Under the pieces are notes generated by a model. It searched no databases and had not been told where the DNA came from. It saw only the letters and a program-made list of their open reading frames with translations. From assembly GCA_002424045.1 (NCBI GenBank), contig DIPH01000016.1, positions 19,068 to 83,067 on the forward strand: a stretch of DNA of 64,000 nt. The letters are read 5' to 3'. Made by a program: the position numbers and the translations under genes. Shown one piece after another: positions 56,927 through 64,000 of the stretch; position 1 is the stretch's first letter; each line of letters opens with the position of its first letter. This DNA comes from Firmicutes bacterium UBA5493. GTDB taxonomy: Bacteria; Bacillota; Limnochordia; Darwinibacteriales; Darwinibacteriaceae.

Positions 56927-57457
56927 TTGTCGACTGTCATTGGTGTTTTTCGTGACATTAATACTGCCGAAGACGCAGTGAAGGCTCTGAGAAATAAAGG
57001 GTTTAGAGATAACGAAATCTCCATCCTAGCTAAAGACAGCCAGGGTCAGGGTAAGGGTCAGCGTCAGGGTATGTCTCGAGATATGGAAACTGGCTCGGAC
57101 TTCGGCGGCGCCGATTCCATTGCTGATGGAACCACATGGGGCGGGGCACTAGGTGGAGTAGCAGGGCTTTTAGCCGGGGTTGGGGCATTGGCCATACCGG
57201 GAATAGGTCCCATTGTGGCCGCAGGTCCACTGGCTGGAGTGTTATCTGGAGCCGTTACGGGGGGGGTAGCGGGAGGATTAATCGACCTCGGTATCCCTGA
57301 GGAGAGAGGACGCCAATACGAGCAAAATCTGAAACAAGGCGGTATACTTGCAGTCATTGAGACGAGCGAGGATAAGGTAAACGACGCCAGTTCTATTCTC
57401 CGGCAAAATGGGGCTAAAGATGTGGAATCCCATGGCGGAGGAGAGAGTACCAACTAG
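56927..57457 (+). CDS. Glycine-rich stress protein (YflT / general stress 17M-like)
   Basis: 176 aa from TTG 56927, 7 nt after AAAGGGGG (ATG 56909 lies before the site). N-terminal VIGVFRDINTAEDAVKALRNKGF and C-terminal EQNLKQGGILAVIETSEDK are two ferredoxin-like halves of the YflT type, separated by a Gly/Ala-rich membrane-compatible hairpin (about 75-125). A Gln-Gly-rich linker precedes it. Members are general-stress proteins; mechanism unknown. Confidence 0.75.
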   Translation: MSTVIGVFRDINTAEDAVKALRNKGFRDNEISILAKDSQGQGKGQRQGMSRDMETGSDFGGADSIADGTTWGGALGGVAGLLAGVGALAIPGIGPIVAAGPLAGVLSGAVTGGVAGGLIDLGIPEERGRQYEQNLKQGGILAVIETSEDKVNDASSILRQNGAKDVESHGGGESTN

Positions 57458-57470
57458 ATCTATCTGAAGA

Positions 57471-57495
57471 GGCTACCAAGGAGGTGGCCTTTTTT
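57471..57495 (+). terminator. Intrinsic terminator after the stress protein gene
   Basis: GGCTACC / GGTGGCC (one G-T pair), loop AAGGA, then TTTTTT. Confidence 0.75.
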
Positions 57496-57567
57496 CTTGT
57501 CTGCACCTTGGCAGGAATGTCTGAAGTCGATATCGAATGGACTGCAATGGCGAAGGAGGGGAAATGC

Positions 57568-58278
57568 ATGCGAGTTGTGGTAAATGGAGCGGCTGGCAAA
57601 ATGGGAAGCGAAGTGTGCAAAGCGGTACACAGCTCCCCTGACCTGCATTTGGTGGGGGGCGTGGATCCCACGGGGCGAGGGCTGTTAACAGGTGTAAGAA
57701 CTTTTACAGATCTTGAGGAAGCACTAGAGATCACCTCTACTGATGTTGTGGTTGATTTTACCACTCCCGAAGTTGTTCGTCTGAGCATGGAGACATGTCT
57801 GGCACACAATGTTCCCATGGTTATCGGTACGACAGGTCTCAGTGCTACAGAAATGAAGGAGTGGCAGGTCAGGGCTCTTCAGGAAAATTGGAAGGCCATT
57901 ATTGCGCCTAATTTCGCCATTGGTGCCGTTCTCATGATGAAATACGCCCAAGAGGCAGTGGCGTTTTTTGAACATGCCGAGATTATTGAATACCATCATG
58001 CACAAAAACTGGACGCCCCCTCAGGAACAGCCTTGCGAACCCGAAGACTTATGCTGGAAGTGCATGACAAGGAGATCCCCATTCATAGCGTGCGGTTGCC
58101 CGGATTGGTAGCGCATCAGGAGGTAATTTTAGGGTTACCCGGGCAGACACTCACGATTCGTCATGACTCTAACAATCGCGAAAGCTTTATGCCAGGGGTT
58201 TTACTGGCTATTCGGCAACTTCCCAACATTAGGGGAGTCGTCATAGGACTAGAACACATTCTTTTCACCGACATATAG
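57568..58278 (+). CDS. dapB: 4-hydroxy-tetrahydrodipicolinate reductase
   Basis: 236-aa NAD(P)H reductase of lysine/DAP synthesis. Nucleotide-binding VVVNGAAGKMGSEVCKAV, catalytic/substrate region IIEYHHAQKLDAPSGTAL (the second His of HH and Lys), and C-terminal RHDSNNRESFMPGVLLAI. ATG 57568 follows GAAGGAGGGGAAATGC; the frame is open from 57484 but without a site. Somewhat shorter than the E. coli enzyme (273 aa) but within the short Bacillota forms. Heads dapB-dpaAB-asd-dapG-dapA. Confidence 0.93.
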   Translation: MRVVVNGAAGKMGSEVCKAVHSSPDLHLVGGVDPTGRGLLTGVRTFTDLEEALEITSTDVVVDFTTPEVVRLSMETCLAHNVPMVIGTTGLSATEMKEWQVRALQENWKAIIAPNFAIGAVLMMKYAQEAVAFFEHAEIIEYHHAQKLDAPSGTALRTRRLMLEVHDKEIPIHSVRLPGLVAHQEVILGLPGQTLTIRHDSNNRESFMPGVLLAIRQLPNIRGVVIGLEHILFTDI

Positions 58279-58280
58279 TA
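58254..58280 (+). promoter_or_regulatory. Candidate sigma-K promoter of dpaAB
   Basis: AC (58254-58255), 16 bp, CATATAGTA (58272-58280), an exact fit to CATAnnnTA. No sigma-E -35 is found at the proper distance. It overlaps the dapB stop; dpaA starts 28 bp downstream. spoVF is a sigma-K operon in Bacillus subtilis. Confidence 0.55.
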
Positions 58281-58308
58281 CTAGTGAGTTCGGTGAGGAG
58301 GGTTTGTC

Positions 58309-59223
58309 ATGGCTAGTCAACTTGCAGGTATACCCCTGACAATGCTCGGTTGTGATGAACGCGAAGTTGGTCTGGCTGAAGCCTTAGTTGACCTGGGTGT
58401 AGACCTACGCCTCGTGGGTTTTCCTAGGGCTGGTTCCCTAAAAAGGGCTTTACATTTTGAAGAACCCGCAGAAGCGGTTCGCGGCACGCGGGCAGTAATT
58501 GCCCCCATGAGCAACACTGATGCTGAGGGATGGATCACAGCAAACATAGGAACAAAGGACATGCCGATTCATTTGGCTCAGGTTATTCCTTTGATTCCAA
58601 GTCAAACACCACTGCTGATTGGGGTTGCTAAACCCTTGATTCGAGGGTTGGCCACCCAATATGGGCTGGTGCTAGTTGAAATGGCTGAGATTGATGAGAT
58701 AGCGGTGCTAAATTCCATACCTACGGCTGAAGGTGCCATTCAGGTGGCAATGGAAAACACTGCGATTACGATTCATAAATCCCGTTGCCTCGTCCTTGGC
58801 CTGGGGCGCTGTGGAACTACGTTGGCGCAATCTCTCGTCGGTCTTGGAGCCCATGTCACGGCAAGTTCGCGCTCGCCCATGGATTTGGCCCGAGCAGTTG
58901 CTCTGAACTGCGAACCATTGCCTTTGAGCGCTCTGCCATGGAGGGCGGATTTTCAGATTATTTTCAACACAATTCCAGCTATGGTGTTACCACGTTCCTA
59001 TTTGCGGCTTCTTGAGTCTACGACTGTGATTGTGGATATTGCCTCCGGTCTTGGAGGCACGGATTTCTCTGCCGCAGAGGAGCTAGGAATTCAAGCCATT
59101 CACGCTTTATCGCTTCCCGGAAAAGTAGCCCCTAAGACTGCTGCGGAAATCTTGATCAAGACGATTCCTCACCTGCTTGAAAAACTGCTAGGAGAGGAGC
59201 GTCATGATGACTATAAGAGGTAA
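58309..59223 (+). CDS. dpaA: Dipicolinate synthase subunit A
   Basis: 304-aa Rossmann-type subunit of dipicolinate synthase, which turns dihydrodipicolinate to dipicolinic acid in the mother cell. NAD(P)-binding VLGLGRCGTTLAQSLVGLGA (~160-180), GASSRSP-like ASSRSPMDLARA and DIASGLGGTDF. ATG after GAGGAGGG. Overlaps dpaB by 20 bp. Proposed to be read by sigma-K, the factor whose gene is interrupted at 8.8 kb. Confidence 0.93.
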   Translation: MASQLAGIPLTMLGCDEREVGLAEALVDLGVDLRLVGFPRAGSLKRALHFEEPAEAVRGTRAVIAPMSNTDAEGWITANIGTKDMPIHLAQVIPLIPSQTPLLIGVAKPLIRGLATQYGLVLVEMAEIDEIAVLNSIPTAEGAIQVAMENTAITIHKSRCLVLGLGRCGTTLAQSLVGLGAHVTASSRSPMDLARAVALNCEPLPLSALPWRADFQIIFNTIPAMVLPRSYLRLLESTTVIVDIASGLGGTDFSAAEELGIQAIHALSLPGKVAPKTAAEILIKTIPHLLEKLLGEERHDDYKR

Positions 59224-59809
59224 GAACATCGGATTTGCCCTGACGGGTAGTCATTGCACGTACGAAGATATCTGGCCGCAGGTGAAAAAGCTCAAAGATG
59301 CGGGAGCTGAGGTCCACCCCATTGCCTCGCAGACTGTGGCTGAAACCACCACTCGTTTTGGTGTTGGCGAGGAAATCATCGCACACTTTGCCGAGTTGAC
59401 GGGTAGACCAGTGATTACTACCATCGTCGCAGCAGAACCCTTGGGTCCCTCTAAAATACTTGATTGTCTGGTGGTTGCACCTTGCACGGGCAACAGTCTG
59501 GCAAAACTCGCTAATGGCGTTACGGATACAGCAGTATTGATGGCTACCAAGACTCAACTCAGAAATGGGAAACCCTTGGTCTTAGCGATTTCGACCAATG
59601 ATGCCCTAGGGCTTAACGCCAGAAATATTGGAACGCTTTTGAGCGTTCAAAACGTTTTCTTTGTCCCCTTCGGCCAAGATAATCCCGAAGCTAAGCCGAG
59701 ATCGCTTGTGGCCGATATGGACTTGATTATCCCAACAATAGACTGCGCTTTACAAAATAGACAATTACAGCCTGTTCTAATAGAAAGGAAGCTTAGAGCA
59801 GTCCGATAA
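59204..59809 (+). CDS. dpaB: Dipicolinate synthase subunit B (flavoprotein fold)
   Basis: 201-aa UbiX/dfp-like flavoprotein subunit. GKNIGFALTGSHCTYEDIWPQ at the start, VVAPCTGNSLAKLANGVTDTAV and LVLAISTNDALGLNARNIG are the family marks. ATG follows AGGAGAGGAGCGTC... within dpaA, so translation is coupled. With DpaA it makes the main spore-core solute. Confidence 0.94.
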   Translation: MMTIRGKNIGFALTGSHCTYEDIWPQVKKLKDAGAEVHPIASQTVAETTTRFGVGEEIIAHFAELTGRPVITTIVAAEPLGPSKILDCLVVAPCTGNSLAKLANGVTDTAVLMATKTQLRNGKPLVLAISTNDALGLNARNIGTLLSVQNVFFVPFGQDNPEAKPRSLVADMDLIIPTIDCALQNRQLQPVLIERKLRAVR

Positions 59810-59826
59810 CGTAAGGAGAGATTTTG

Positions 59827-60870
59827 ATGAACGCTCTACATGTGGCAATATTAGGTGCAACAGGGATGGTTGGCCAGGAACTTCTTGATCTTCTGGTGGA
59901 AAGAGAGTTTCCCATGAAAAACCTAACACTCTTGTCTTCAGCCCGATCAGCTGGGAGCAGAGTTTTGGTTGGAGGTAAGGAATATGCCGTTGAACAGGCT
60001 ACGCCTGAGGCCTTTCAAGGTGTGGATGTTGCTTTCTTTGCCGCTGGTGGTCAGGTGAGCCAAGAATGGGTCACACCTGCGGTAGAGGCAGGAGCCCTAG
60101 TTATTGACAACACGAGTGCTTTTCGCTTGAGGGACGATGTCCCCTTGGTTGTTCCGGAGGTGAATTCGGAGGAGATTCTTAAGTCTAAGGGCATTATTTC
60201 TAATCCTAATTGTTCTACCATCATCATGGCCATCGTGCTCAAGCCAATCCTAGATAGGGCCGGTATCAAACGGGTTGTTGTTTCCACGTACCAGGCGGTT
60301 TCTGGTGCTGGCGGACGGGGCATGGATGAACTACGCCGCCAAACCGAGGACTATGTGGCCGGTCGAGAACTGGAGGCGGCTATTCTTCCAGTGGCTAGTT
60401 CTCAAAAGCACTATCCCATCGCTTTTAATGTCATTCCCCAAATTGATGTCTTCGACGAGGATGGATATACCAAGGAAGAATGGAAGATGGTTCGGGAGGC
60501 TCGAAAGCTGTTTAAAGACCCTGATCTAAAGGTTTCTCCCACAGCAATTCGAGTTCCAGTCATGCGTTCCCATAGTGAGAGTATAAATGTAGAGACAGTT
60601 TCTCCCCTCTCGCCCGATCAGTGCCGCGAGCTTCTTCGAAAGACGCCTGGAATCGAGGTCATGGACGAACCTGAGGTGCAGGAATATCCCATGCCCTTGT
60701 TTTCATCGGGACAGGATCAGATTTTCGTGGGGCGCATTAGGCGGGACCGTACTGTGGAGAACGGCCTGAATCTCTGGGTTGTTGGTGACCAAATTCGAAA
60801 AGGCGCGGCATTAAATGCTGTGCAGATTGCGGAGTATGCTCACAAAATGGGTGCCTTTACTAAGAGGTGA
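59827..60870 (+). CDS. asd: Aspartate-semialdehyde dehydrogenase
   Basis: 347-aa NADP-dependent enzyme of the aspartate family pathway. ILGATGMVGQELLDLL, catalytic Cys in ISNPNCSTI (near 127), VSTYQAVSGAGGRGMDEL and catalytic His in VPVMRSHSES. ATG 59827 with AAGGAGAG upstream. Third enzyme gene in a cluster that feeds both cell wall DAP and spore dipicolinate. Confidence 0.96.
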   Translation: MNALHVAILGATGMVGQELLDLLVEREFPMKNLTLLSSARSAGSRVLVGGKEYAVEQATPEAFQGVDVAFFAAGGQVSQEWVTPAVEAGALVIDNTSAFRLRDDVPLVVPEVNSEEILKSKGIISNPNCSTIIMAIVLKPILDRAGIKRVVVSTYQAVSGAGGRGMDELRRQTEDYVAGRELEAAILPVASSQKHYPIAFNVIPQIDVFDEDGYTKEEWKMVREARKLFKDPDLKVSPTAIRVPVMRSHSESINVETVSPLSPDQCRELLRKTPGIEVMDEPEVQEYPMPLFSSGQDQIFVGRIRRDRTVENGLNLWVVGDQIRKGAALNAVQIAEYAHKMGAFTKR

Positions 60871-60883
60871 GGTGTGTGGGGGA

Positions 60884-62116
60884 ATGAAAGTTGTTGTGCA
60901 AAAGTTTGGAGGGAGCTCATTAGCTACCTCTGCGATGCGCAGTGAGGCTCTGCAAAGGGTTGTTGAAACGGCAGAAGCAGGCCTCTTCCCTGTTGTTGTA
61001 GTTTCGGCCATCGGTCGTGCAGGTGACCCTTATGCAACCGATACGCTCTTAGACTTAGTCTATGAGGCCAATCCCGGTGCAAAAGGGGCCAATGTAGATT
61101 TACTCCTATCCTGTGGAGAGATTATTTCGGCAAGCATATTCGCCGAGGGCCTACAGAAACTGGGCTTGCCCGCTGTGGCCCTTACTGGCTGGCAGTGCGG
61201 AATAACCACAGATGATGTGCACCTTGGTGCAAGGGTTACCGGTGTGCAAAGTGAGAAACTGTTTGAATTGCTGGGCGCCGGGAAAATACCTGTAGTGGCA
61301 GGTTTTCAAGGGGTAACGGAGACAGGTAAGGTGACAACACTCGGACGGGGAGGGAGCGATACCACGGCTGCAGTACTTGGGGTGGTGCTCAAAGCAGAGC
61401 GGGTTGAGATCTTTACCGATGTGGACGGAATTAAGACCGCTGATCCAAGACTGATCCCCGACGCACCCACATTGAAGGTGATGTCCTACCGCGAGGTCGT
61501 TGAAATGGGGCATATGGGGGCAAAGGTCCTGCATCCTCGAGCGGCGGAGATTACCATGGAAGAAGGCATTCCTTTGCAGATTCGCTCTGTGGTGCACTCC
61601 AAAGGAGGAACCACCGTTGGCCGTGGATTCAAGCCAAAAACGGCTTTCGGAGCAGAAGAAATTACGGATCGGGTTGTCACAGGCATTGCCCATCTTGGCA
61701 AGCGGGCCCAGGTACGAATCGAGGGAGCCAGTGACTTCCACAGTTCGGGTGTTGGGACCAAGGTTTTCCAAATCTTGGCTGAAGCAGGCGTTAGTGTTGA
61801 CCTGATTTACTTGTCACCAGATCTGATTGCTTTTGTGATTGATCAAGCCAAGGTGAGTATGGCACACAGTGTTTTGACGCCCTTGGGATTAAATGTTAAG
61901 ATTAGAGCAGGCTTTGCCAAGGTATCTGTGGTCGGTGCGGGTATGCATGGAGTCCCAGGGGTTATGGCCCGAGTGGTGAACTGCTTGGAAGGCGAAGGAA
62001 TTTCCATTTACCAAACCACCGACTCCCACGCCAATATTTCTTGTTTGGTTTTAGAGGAACATGTATCAAGGGCTGTACATGCATTGTACAGGGAATTTCA
62101 ACTCGATCGTATTTAG
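60884..62116 (+). CDS. dapG: Aspartate kinase (DapG type)
   Basis: 410-aa monofunctional aspartokinase. KFGGSSLATSAMR at the start, GRGGSDTTAAVLGV, FTDVDGIKTADPRL, then two ACT domains (about 265-410) with the SxxP-like QIRSVVHSKGGT junction. The position asd-dapG-dapA and a pure kinase layout match Bacillus aspartokinase I (DAP-regulated). ATG 60884 after GAGGTGTGTGGGGGA; frame upstream lies in asd. Confidence 0.94.
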   Translation: MKVVVQKFGGSSLATSAMRSEALQRVVETAEAGLFPVVVVSAIGRAGDPYATDTLLDLVYEANPGAKGANVDLLLSCGEIISASIFAEGLQKLGLPAVALTGWQCGITTDDVHLGARVTGVQSEKLFELLGAGKIPVVAGFQGVTETGKVTTLGRGGSDTTAAVLGVVLKAERVEIFTDVDGIKTADPRLIPDAPTLKVMSYREVVEMGHMGAKVLHPRAAEITMEEGIPLQIRSVVHSKGGTTVGRGFKPKTAFGAEEITDRVVTGIAHLGKRAQVRIEGASDFHSSGVGTKVFQILAEAGVSVDLIYLSPDLIAFVIDQAKVSMAHSVLTPLGLNVKIRAGFAKVSVVGAGMHGVPGVMARVVNCLEGEGISIYQTTDSHANISCLVLEEHVSRAVHALYREFQLDRI

Positions 62117-62128
62117 GAGGTTCAGCTC

Positions 62129-63010
62129 ATGAAGTCAGGTCAACTTTTTACAGCCATGATCACACCTATGAACAAAGATCGTTCGGTAAACTACAGAGCA
62201 GCAGTGGACTTAGCACGGCGTTTAGGTGAAAATGGTTCAGACGGAGTGGTACTCAGTGGCACCACAGGTGAGAGTCCTACGCTGAGTTTTGACGAAAAGG
62301 TGAAGTTGTTTTCCGAAGTAACAGACGCCTTAGGTGGTCAGGTGGAGATTATTGCCGGAACAGGGTCAAATAGCACTGAGGATACCATTACTCTTACCAA
62401 GGCTGCCGAAAACGCGGGGGTTGACGGGATTATGCTCGTTACACCGTACTACAATAAGCCTTCTCAACAAGGACTATACGAGCACTTTAAGGCCGTGGCT
62501 CTTCAAACGTCTCTGCCGATTATGATCTATAATGTTCCAGGACGGACTAATACTAATATTCTCCCTGAGACGATAGCTCAGCTTGCCAAGATCGATAACA
62601 TTGTGGCCGTCAAAGAGGCCAGTGGCAACTTGGAACAAGTGAGTGTATTGAAGACATTGGTGCCAGAAGACTTTCTCATTTATTCCGGGGACGATGCTCT
62701 CACATTGCCCATACTGGCCGTTGGAGGGGCAGGGGTGGTGAGCGTGGTGAGTCACCTTGTGGGTCGAGAGATTAAAGCCATGATTGCAGCGTTCGGGACC
62801 GGCAAAGCAGAAGAGGCTATGGAGATTCATTTGCAGCTCATGCCGCTATTTAAGGCAATGTTCTTGACGACCAATCCCGTACCTGTGAAACGGGCCTTGG
62901 AGTTCATGGGTTTTGAAACTGGTCCTCTGCGCCTGCCGTTAGTAGATCTCACCGAACAAGAGGCTCAGACGATCAAGGAAGTTCTTTCCAAAATGGGTCT
63001 AGGCTCGTAA
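62129..63010 (+). CDS. dapA: 4-hydroxy-tetrahydrodipicolinate synthase
   Basis: 293-aa class I aldolase: pyruvate + aspartate semialdehyde to hydroxytetrahydrodipicolinate. GTTGESPTL, the Tyr of VTPYYNKPSQQG (133-135 region), YNVPGRT and Schiff-base Lys in VAVKEASGN (near 161) are intact. ATG after AGGAGGTTCAGCTC. Ends the operon; strong terminator follows. Confidence 0.96.
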   Translation: MKSGQLFTAMITPMNKDRSVNYRAAVDLARRLGENGSDGVVLSGTTGESPTLSFDEKVKLFSEVTDALGGQVEIIAGTGSNSTEDTITLTKAAENAGVDGIMLVTPYYNKPSQQGLYEHFKAVALQTSLPIMIYNVPGRTNTNILPETIAQLAKIDNIVAVKEASGNLEQVSVLKTLVPEDFLIYSGDDALTLPILAVGGAGVVSVVSHLVGREIKAMIAAFGTGKAEEAMEIHLQLMPLFKAMFLTTNPVPVKRALEFMGFETGPLRLPLVDLTEQEAQTIKEVLSKMGLGS

Positions 63011-63026
63011 ACAAAGAAAAGTCGAT

Positions 63027-63063
63027 ACCCCCAACACGGTGGAGTTCACCAGTTGGGGGTTTT
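63027..63063 (+). terminator. Intrinsic terminator of the dap/dpa operon
   Basis: ACCCCCAAC / GTTGGGGGT, with an inner GGTG / CACC, followed by TTTAAATTT. Confidence 0.85.
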
Positions 63064-63078
63064 AAATTTGCGAGCGGT

Positions 63079-63107
63079 TTGATTATTTCTTCCACTCTGT
63101 GTATAAT
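63079..63107 (+). promoter_or_regulatory. Predicted sigma-A promoter of the RNase J gene
   Basis: TTGATT (63079-63084), 17 bp, TATAAT (63102-63107). Gives a leader of about 110 nt before the start codon. Confidence 0.7.
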
Positions 63108-63143
63108 ATAAGAATGCATGACTTGTTCGGTTTAGTGAAATGC

Positions 63144-63171
63144 GACCACCCACAGGGCGGAAGCGGTGGTC
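63144..63171 (+). promoter_or_regulatory. Leader hairpin before the RNase J gene
   Basis: GACCACC / GGTGGTC (7 bp) with a 14-nt loop in the 5' leader. No T-run follows, so it is not a terminator; perhaps a stability or self-regulation element. No known riboswitch is recognised. Confidence 0.35.
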
Positions 63172-63225
63172 ATCCTTTATGCTTAATCAAAGAAGTCATA
63201 ATTAATTGGAGGTGTTTTATACTGC

Positions 63226-64000
63226 ATGATCGATAAAAACAAAATACGCATACTGCCCTTAGGCGGTCTTGGCGAAATCGGCAAGAACATGACTGTGGTG
63301 GAGATCGGCGGGGATCTAGCCATCGTAGATGCCGGTGTAATGTTCCCGGAGGACGATATGCCAGGTGTTGACTTGGTGATTCCGGATACCACGTACCTCG
63401 TGGAGAACGCCAGTCGCGTGAAGGGTATCTTCTTGACGCATGGGCACGAGGATCACATTGGAGGCGTACCCTATGTTCTGCGCCAGTTGAATGTGCCTGT
63501 GTACGGTACCAAGTTAACGCTAGCTCTTTTAAGGGTCAAGCTTATTGAACATGGTCTTGAGCGAAGTACAGACCTGAGGGAGATCAAGGCTGGAGATAGA
63601 ACTCAAATTGGGAATATTGATGTAGAATTTATCCATGTAAACCACAGCATTGCTGATGTTGTCGCCTTGGCGTTTCACACTGCGTTTGGAGCCATAGTCT
63701 ATTGCAGCGACTTTAAATTTGATCAAACCCCCTACGATGGAAAAGTGGCTGATTTATATGCCTTTGCCAACCTGGGCAAACAAGGGGTCCTTTGTCTCCT
63801 TTCGGATTCTACGAATGCGGAGCGGCCGGGGTATACGGCCTCTGAGAAGAAGGTGGGGGAGACCTTTAGGCATATTTTCAGTAATGCTGAAGGGCGAATC
63901 CTAGTCGCCACCTTTGCCTCGAACGTCCATCGCATTCAGCAGATCTTCGATGCTGCTGCCCGTGAAGGCCGCCACGTTAGTGTTACAGGACGCAGCATGA
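63226..64000 (+). CDS. rnj: Ribonuclease J (partial, cut by window end)
   Basis: First 258 codons of an RNase J, a metallo-beta-lactamase/beta-CASP 5'-exo/endoribonuclease for mRNA decay and rRNA maturation. ILPLGGLGEIGKNM at the start, zinc motif TxHGHEDHIGG (near residue 70), VVDAG-type AIVDAGVMFPE and YCSDFKFDQTP. ATG 63226 is 11 nt after GGAGGTG. The position after dapG-dapA matches Bacillus rnjB (ymfA). The 3' half lies outside the window. Confidence 0.95.
   Translation, partial: MIDKNKIRILPLGGLGEIGKNMTVVEIGGDLAIVDAGVMFPEDDMPGVDLVIPDTTYLVENASRVKGIFLTHGHEDHIGGVPYVLRQLNVPVYGTKLTLALLRVKLIEHGLERSTDLREIKAGDRTQIGNIDVEFIHVNHSIADVVALAFHTAFGAIVYCSDFKFDQTPYDGKVADLYAFANLGKQGVLCLLSDSTNAERPGYTASEKKVGETFRHIFSNAEGRILVATFASNVHRIQQIFDAAAREGRHVSVTGRSM

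Noticed and set aside
1..64000. CRISPR arrays, tRNA or rRNA genes, insertion sequences, toxin-antitoxin pairs
   Set aside because: None could be recognised; the only clear mobile element is the one in sigK.

Overview
The window is a 64 kb chromosomal stretch from an anaerobic, endospore-forming member of the Bacillota. It is dense in sporulation genes: sigK, the whole spoIIIAA-AH operon, spoIVB, spo0A, dipicolinate synthase dpaAB, ylxY, ymxH, a PdaB-like deacetylase and a SleB-like hydrolase. Base composition is moderate, and TTG/GTG starts with strong AGGAGG-type sites are common. The presence of OLE RNA, a cobalamin-dependent glutamate mutase pathway and a possible outer-membrane-type beta-barrel protein make a deep-branching clostridial or Limnochordia-like lineage plausible. 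That placement is inference, because no rRNA gene is present.

Layout. 1-3.1 kb (minus strand): three tandem M42 metallo-aminopeptidases. 3.2-8.4 kb: a GIY-YIG/DUF123 protein, tldD-tldE and two ECF-transporter S components with small unknown genes. 8.5-13.2 kb: a split sigK gene interrupted by a very compact (4,007 bp) intervening element that carries a serine recombinase plus a maltose phosphorylase / beta-phosphoglucomutase operon. 13.3-17.5 kb: yqeG, yqeH, an M24 peptidase, efp and a CD1247-type protein. 17.5-22.5 kb: spoIIIAA-AH. 22.5-36.3 kb: a long housekeeping run (accBC, Asp23/AmaP, nusB, xseAB, ispA, OLE RNA, oapA, dxs, tlyA, nadK, argR, recN). 36.4-46.5 kb: spoIVB, then an eight-gene glutamate fermentation cluster wedged between spoIVB and spo0A. 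46.5-49.8 kb: steA-steB-glycosyltransferase-MraY-like. 49.8-63 kb: spore envelope and diaminopimelate/dipicolinate genes in an order close to the Bacillus ylxY-mlpA-ymxH-spoVFAB-asd-dapG-dapA-rnjB block. 63.2 kb to the end: a partial RNase J gene.

Main discovery candidate: the sigK-intervening element. Both junctions can be read at base level. The two sigK halves join in frame (233 codons) across a GA dinucleotide. The reconstructed chromosomal site and the reconstructed circle site are each imperfect dyads centred on that GA. The recombinase is only 280 aa, ends just before the zinc-ribbon/coiled-coil region of large serine recombinases, and its last codons and stop lie outside the element, so excision would rewrite its C-terminus. 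A sigma-E-like promoter (7-mer, 14 bp, CATA 8-mer) can be proposed in front of the recombinase, sigK, spoIIIAA and the PdaB-like gene. This gives a coherent mother-cell excision circuit with sugar-phosphorolysis cargo.

Other notable items are a two-hairpin repeat found four times, each time in the 5' leader of a gene and in the same orientation; OLE RNA with oapA; a Spo0A with an altered receiver active site placed 4 bp behind the fermentation cluster; and an intrinsic terminator lying inside the spoIVB reading frame.
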